DNA of 62,000 nucleotides, taken from positions 12,225,660 through 12,287,659 of the forward strand of contig CM022676.1 in the NCBI GenBank assembly GCA_012295275.1. Direction: 5' to 3'. The position numbers and the translations under genes were made by a program. Positions 58,425-62,000 of the stretch are shown one piece after another (within the stretch, counting starts at the first letter, position 1; each line of letters starts with the position of its first letter). The DNA comes from Chrysomallon squamiferum (lineage: Eukaryota; Mollusca; Gastropoda; Neomphalida; Peltospiridae). The notes below the pieces were generated by a model. The model was not told the DNA's origin and ran no database searches. It saw only the letters and a program-made list of their open reading frames with translations.

Positions 58425-58425
58425 A
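58300..58425. repeat. Convergent AAT/ATT microsatellite pair
   Basis: About 15 AAT units, a loop TGATGTCAGTTATTGCGCC, then about 17 ATT units. It could fold into a long AT hairpin. Confidence 0.9.
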
Positions 58426-58885
58426 AATTTAAAATTCCAGTGTGACGGTTTCCGAGCGTCCACGAAAATTCCCGATCAAAATTCAAGATGACGTGGTCTG
58501 ATGCCGGTCAGTGATTACAAATATTTAAACATATATTTTTCATAATGCAATCAATTCTCATGGATTACTACACGTAGTTAGTTCAGATATATCATATAAG
58601 CAATGTCTTGTAAAAACAGACGTCAGGTTATTGAGTACAAATTGTTGCAGAGGTTCAAATTGTTGTGTTTTTTTTCTTATTTTATATTTTATTTTATTAT
58701 ATTTTTTTTCGTAGCTTTGACGTCATATCACCTCATTTGGTACCCATTTTGTACTGTAATATTATTCATGCACCACCGATCCATTTAAAAAAAATAGAAA
58801 AGAAAAATGTTTCTTAATTTGAAATTAATTTTTGAAATTTCTTTTTTCTCTTGCAGAAGTGATATTTATTGCCTAACAGAATTAA

Positions 58886-61448
58886 ATGGGTGTACAGATA
58901 AACTGCGTTTTCATCCTTTCTGTGTTTGTCATTTTGCTGACAACTTCTGAAGGTAATGTAATTACTGGCATTAAACATTTCTAAACCTTATTGAAAATAA
59001 AATTAATTTCATAACAAAATGTATGAGTGATAGTTAATTATTATTAAAGTAACAAAATACAATCATTTGCAGACTAGGACTATTTAAGATATATAAAGTA
59101 CAATTTTTAAACAACATCAAGTGTTTTATAAAGGAAATAATGACATTTGGCTAAAATATGTCACTTGGAAATCTGCACTCAAATATTCTAGAGTTATACT
59201 CAGAAAATTCTATACTGGGTCAGAGGCAAATCTCTCTCTAATTGAGTAAAAGACAGCCACGGAAGAATCCTTCAGCGTGATTCACTTCATCATCAACCAC
59301 AGCAAGCCTTACAGGATAGAGAGATGATAAGAAAAGCATTTGTTGAAGCAGCTGACTCATTGTTTCAGGAGAAACCGGAAATATTCTTTTCAATCATAGC
59401 TCTCGAACTATCAAGAAGCACAGTTACATGATAAATACATGCAGACACAGTCTTTTTGATTTCATTTATTAATATCTAGCTCCAATTCACAAAATTGCAA
59501 AAGACTTTCAAAGTCTATTGGATTTGTTAAACATTTGCTTTCACATTTGATTGGCATGGTCACCAAGGAAACCTTTCTAAACTTAAACAAAACACGTAAG
59601 TGGATACAGCTACAGCATTCGTGGTTTCAGTGTTACACAAAGAATTTCCATAACAACAACAAAAACAAATTTTAATTGTTTTTTTATTTTACACAGGCGT
59701 AACACAAATGAAACTTACAGCTGGAAAAGCTTTCAATAAACGTCCTTTCAGCCTCACCTGTGAAGTAATAAGTGGCTCAGTGAGTGGTGCTCTAGAGTAC
59801 ACCCGTCCCGTAGGGGGGATCGTTGTCCAGTGTGATAACTCATTTAACATCAGCAACTGTGATATCCAAATCCCGGGATATTCTGTTATTGCATCCACCA
59901 GTAACACATACACATTATCTGTTGCGCGCTTCAGTCCAGAAAATGATGAAGGAACTTGGACATGTACCGATTCAGCTGCTGATACGATTACTGCGAAATT
60001 AAATGTTACATTGTCAGGTCAGTTTAGGCATTGTTGTCTTTCGTAGTTTGTTATCATTCACATAATGCATTATAGCAGAAGATATATATATATATATATT
60101 ATTTATTTATTATTGTTTTGGATGCTCACTGCTTTTATGTTGTAAATGTACTAAATTAATGTTACTGAACACTTTTAAACTACATTTTTCATTTCTAGGT
60201 AGATGCTGGGTTTAGTGGTATATAATGTGCACCTGTAACTGTGTGAAAGAATTGTCCATAGATAAATCTTTATATCAATTACGTACAAAACATTTGAATG
60301 CTCCCATTTTATCCATTACAATTTTATCCATTACGATTGGTTTTTCTTTATAATGCTTGTAATTTCTAAAGCTCCCAATTTCAAATAGTGTAAAGATATG
60401 TACTGTATATAATATATTTTAATTATTACAAAACAATCCAATACTTTCTTTCTTTAGAAGCCACTCAAATGAGTAGCAGTGTATTGACACTTTCCCGCAT
60501 ACCAATCCTTTTCAAGCGATGTAGCACTTAGATCAGCGGACAGCATTTCTGAAAATTATTATTCCACTGCCAAAGTGGACAGTCATACTAATTTGGATTT
60601 GTGTTCTGTTCCCTGTAATCTTTGACTTAAATAACCTGCTAGGCTCCTTAATGGTTTTTACTAATAGCTTTAGTGAGTTTAGGTCCAAAACGGATGAACA
60701 TGTTTTATTCCAAACCTTATCTAAGTTAAATACACTTCAGTATGAATATTCATACGTAGTGGACCAACCAAAAATCAGTTTCGAGAAGTCTATGAAACTC
60801 GACAAAATATTTCCTTACAAATAAATCTCTATTTATGTTTCTCAGTCACATGCAGTATAGAGATTAATTGTTTTGTAAATAAGAAATTTGAGATGTTTCA
60901 ACAAATTTAAAGACATAGTTTTCTATTTTTGAGTCAGAAGCAGTATATAGACTGATATCATTAAAAATCAGATAATTAATGTCACAGAGTAGAGAAATTT
61001 GTGATTTTCTAAATTAATTTTTAAGCAAATTAATTTTCGTATATTTTTTGTATATTTTAGAAGCAGCATTAACAAGCGGAAGTGATATTGAATCTTTGCC
61101 TGTATTTTTCTTATAATCACGTAATATTTTATTTATTTTTATTTTTGTTTTATTTTTTGTTGATGAATTTAGCATTGCTTTTGTGTTGTTTTATATCTGT
61201 GTTTGAATACATAAACTGATTTAAATAAATACATTAATGAATATATATTATTGTGTTTGTGTATATATTATATATGTGTGTGTTTGTAAGGTTCTAGCTG
61301 ACCTATCTCTGTCTTTGTTTATGTCTGTCAAAGATCGTCGTGTTTTTCTATTCTTAATTGTACTTGATAGTTTCAGCTGCTGACTTTATTTCTTATTTTA
61401 TCTTTCTTCAGATTTATCAACTTTTTAGTAATGACTGGTTTAATGTAG
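58886..61448 (+). pseudogene. Gene C2: duplicate of gene C with frameshifted tail
   Basis: Signal exon 58886-58952 and Ig exon 59697-60017 (321 nt) are intact and close to gene C. The Ig exon reads FSLTCEVISGSVSG, VVQCDNSF, SNCDIQI, DEGTWTCTD. The linker exon starts at 61061 and is one base shorter than in C; the frame then reads SLPVFFL and stops at TAA 61114-61116. The last exon homologue (61412-61448) is therefore not translated. The product would be a secreted single-Ig protein lacking the hydrophobic tail. It could equally be a functional secreted form, a pseudogene, or an assembly indel in a T-rich stretch. It lacks the GC-rich candidate promoter of gene C. Confidence 0.7.
59250..59430 (+). 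pseudogene. Second copy of the ZBED/hAT-like fragment (3' part only)
   Basis: Matches 46688-46875 (ending LELSRSTVT) but joins directly to upstream intron sequence at about 59250. It lacks the BED-like N-terminal part present in gene C. Confidence 0.5.
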
Positions 61449-61893
61449 ATCTACACACAGCTGACAGATGATGATGGAGACGTATGAAATGCTTACAAAA
61501 AATTTAATTTTGTTCTTGTTTCTTTGGGTTTCTTTAACAAACTGAATAGTTCTTTGGACTATCGATTCATCTCAGAGCTTTCCCAGCTTAAATTGATAAG
61601 GAAGTATTCCTGCAAACATTTCCTTCCTCTTCGTCATCAATTAGATTTTAAAGAAAAATAAGATGTGTTCAGAATATTGAAACTAGCGTCTATTAAAAAG
61701 GAATTCATCGGATGTCTTTGTTCTTTCTATTTTCTAATATCTGAAATGCATTTTTCTTTTTGTTTCACCGTTAATCTGTTAATCTTAGTGAACCAGTTAT
61801 CAAATATTCCAGTTATCAGACATACTATTGTAATAGAAAAGTAAACAATAAAATTTACAAACGACATAAACAGTGGAACTCGTAAAAAAACAC

Positions 61894-61953
<60 letters not shown>

Positions 61954-62000
61954 GTGTCAACACTAACCATTTATAACCATTTTAATATCAAACAAGAAAA
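61449..62000. other. 3' flank of C2 to window end
   Basis: Same sequence as the gene C 3' flank, including the AAT array (61895-61949). No gene. Confidence 0.7.

Larger units (their letters stand above)
58145..62000. repeat. Direct segmental duplication of the gene C region
   Basis: From about 58145 (matching about 44790) to the window end, the sequence follows the gene C locus to at least 49380, offset by about 13 kb. Exceptions are microsatellites and a roughly 920-bp segment (45764-46687) present only in C. The duplication starts downstream of the GC-rich island at 44.0 kb and runs off the window. Confidence 0.9.

Overview
The window is eukaryotic nuclear DNA from an invertebrate, most likely a mollusc and possibly a gastropod. 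It is about 70% A+T, full of AAT, CA/GT and TTTA microsatellites, and its genes are made of short exons with GT-AG introns. The mollusc assignment rests on the gene content and on repeated copies of an AAGGGRAATAACTC-like motif, which I recall as common in mollusc genomes; it is an inference.

The one gene I recognise by name is NDUFS2, the 49 kDa core subunit of mitochondrial complex I. It lies on the minus strand at 26149-35875 in 14 coding exons. Two of its introns carry minisatellites made from copies of the neighbouring exon and its splice site. The clearest is at about 26970-28501: 19 copies of a 79-bp unit, each carrying the end of the penultimate exon plus its GTGAGT splice donor.

NDUFS2 is flanked by tandem and inverted clusters of small immunoglobulin-like (Ig) genes, for which I assembled exon models by hand. 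All share one plan: a 5' UTR splice, a signal-peptide exon ending in phase 1, one or two phase 1-1 Ig exons of 306-351 bp, a short Ser/Gly linker exon, and a tiny last exon ending in a hydrophobic tail. This suggests small GPI-anchored surface proteins. There are three Ig subfamilies. Type I (genes A, E, F; two Ig domains) and type II (gene D; two Ig domains) lie at 1.5-25.6 kb. Type III (genes G, C, C2, H; one Ig domain) lies at 39-61.5 kb.

Layout. Gene A (1.5-5.6 kb, +) is followed by decayed gene D' (6.6-7.4 kb, -) and gene E (8.5-12.8 kb, +). A spacer at 12.8-16.4 kb holds a possible broken death-fold (CARD-like) fragment. Then come gene F (16.4-22.0 kb, -) and gene D (23.2-25.6 kb, +). 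D'-E and F-D form a large inverted repeat of head-to-head pairs, with E and F tail-to-tail. Gene D and NDUFS2 converge, with poly(A) signals about 30 bp apart. Upstream of NDUFS2 lies an array of hairpin-forming units (37.1-38.6 kb). Then come gene G (frameshifted), a GC-rich TATA-containing island (about 44.0 kb), gene C (+), gene H (-, tail-to-tail with C), an isolated pseudo-Ig exon (57.3 kb) and gene C2, a direct duplicate of C with a frameshifted tail.

Three single-base discrepancies (NDUFS2 exon 11/12, gene G Ig exon, gene C2 tail) may be real mutations or assembly indels. The sequence alone cannot decide.
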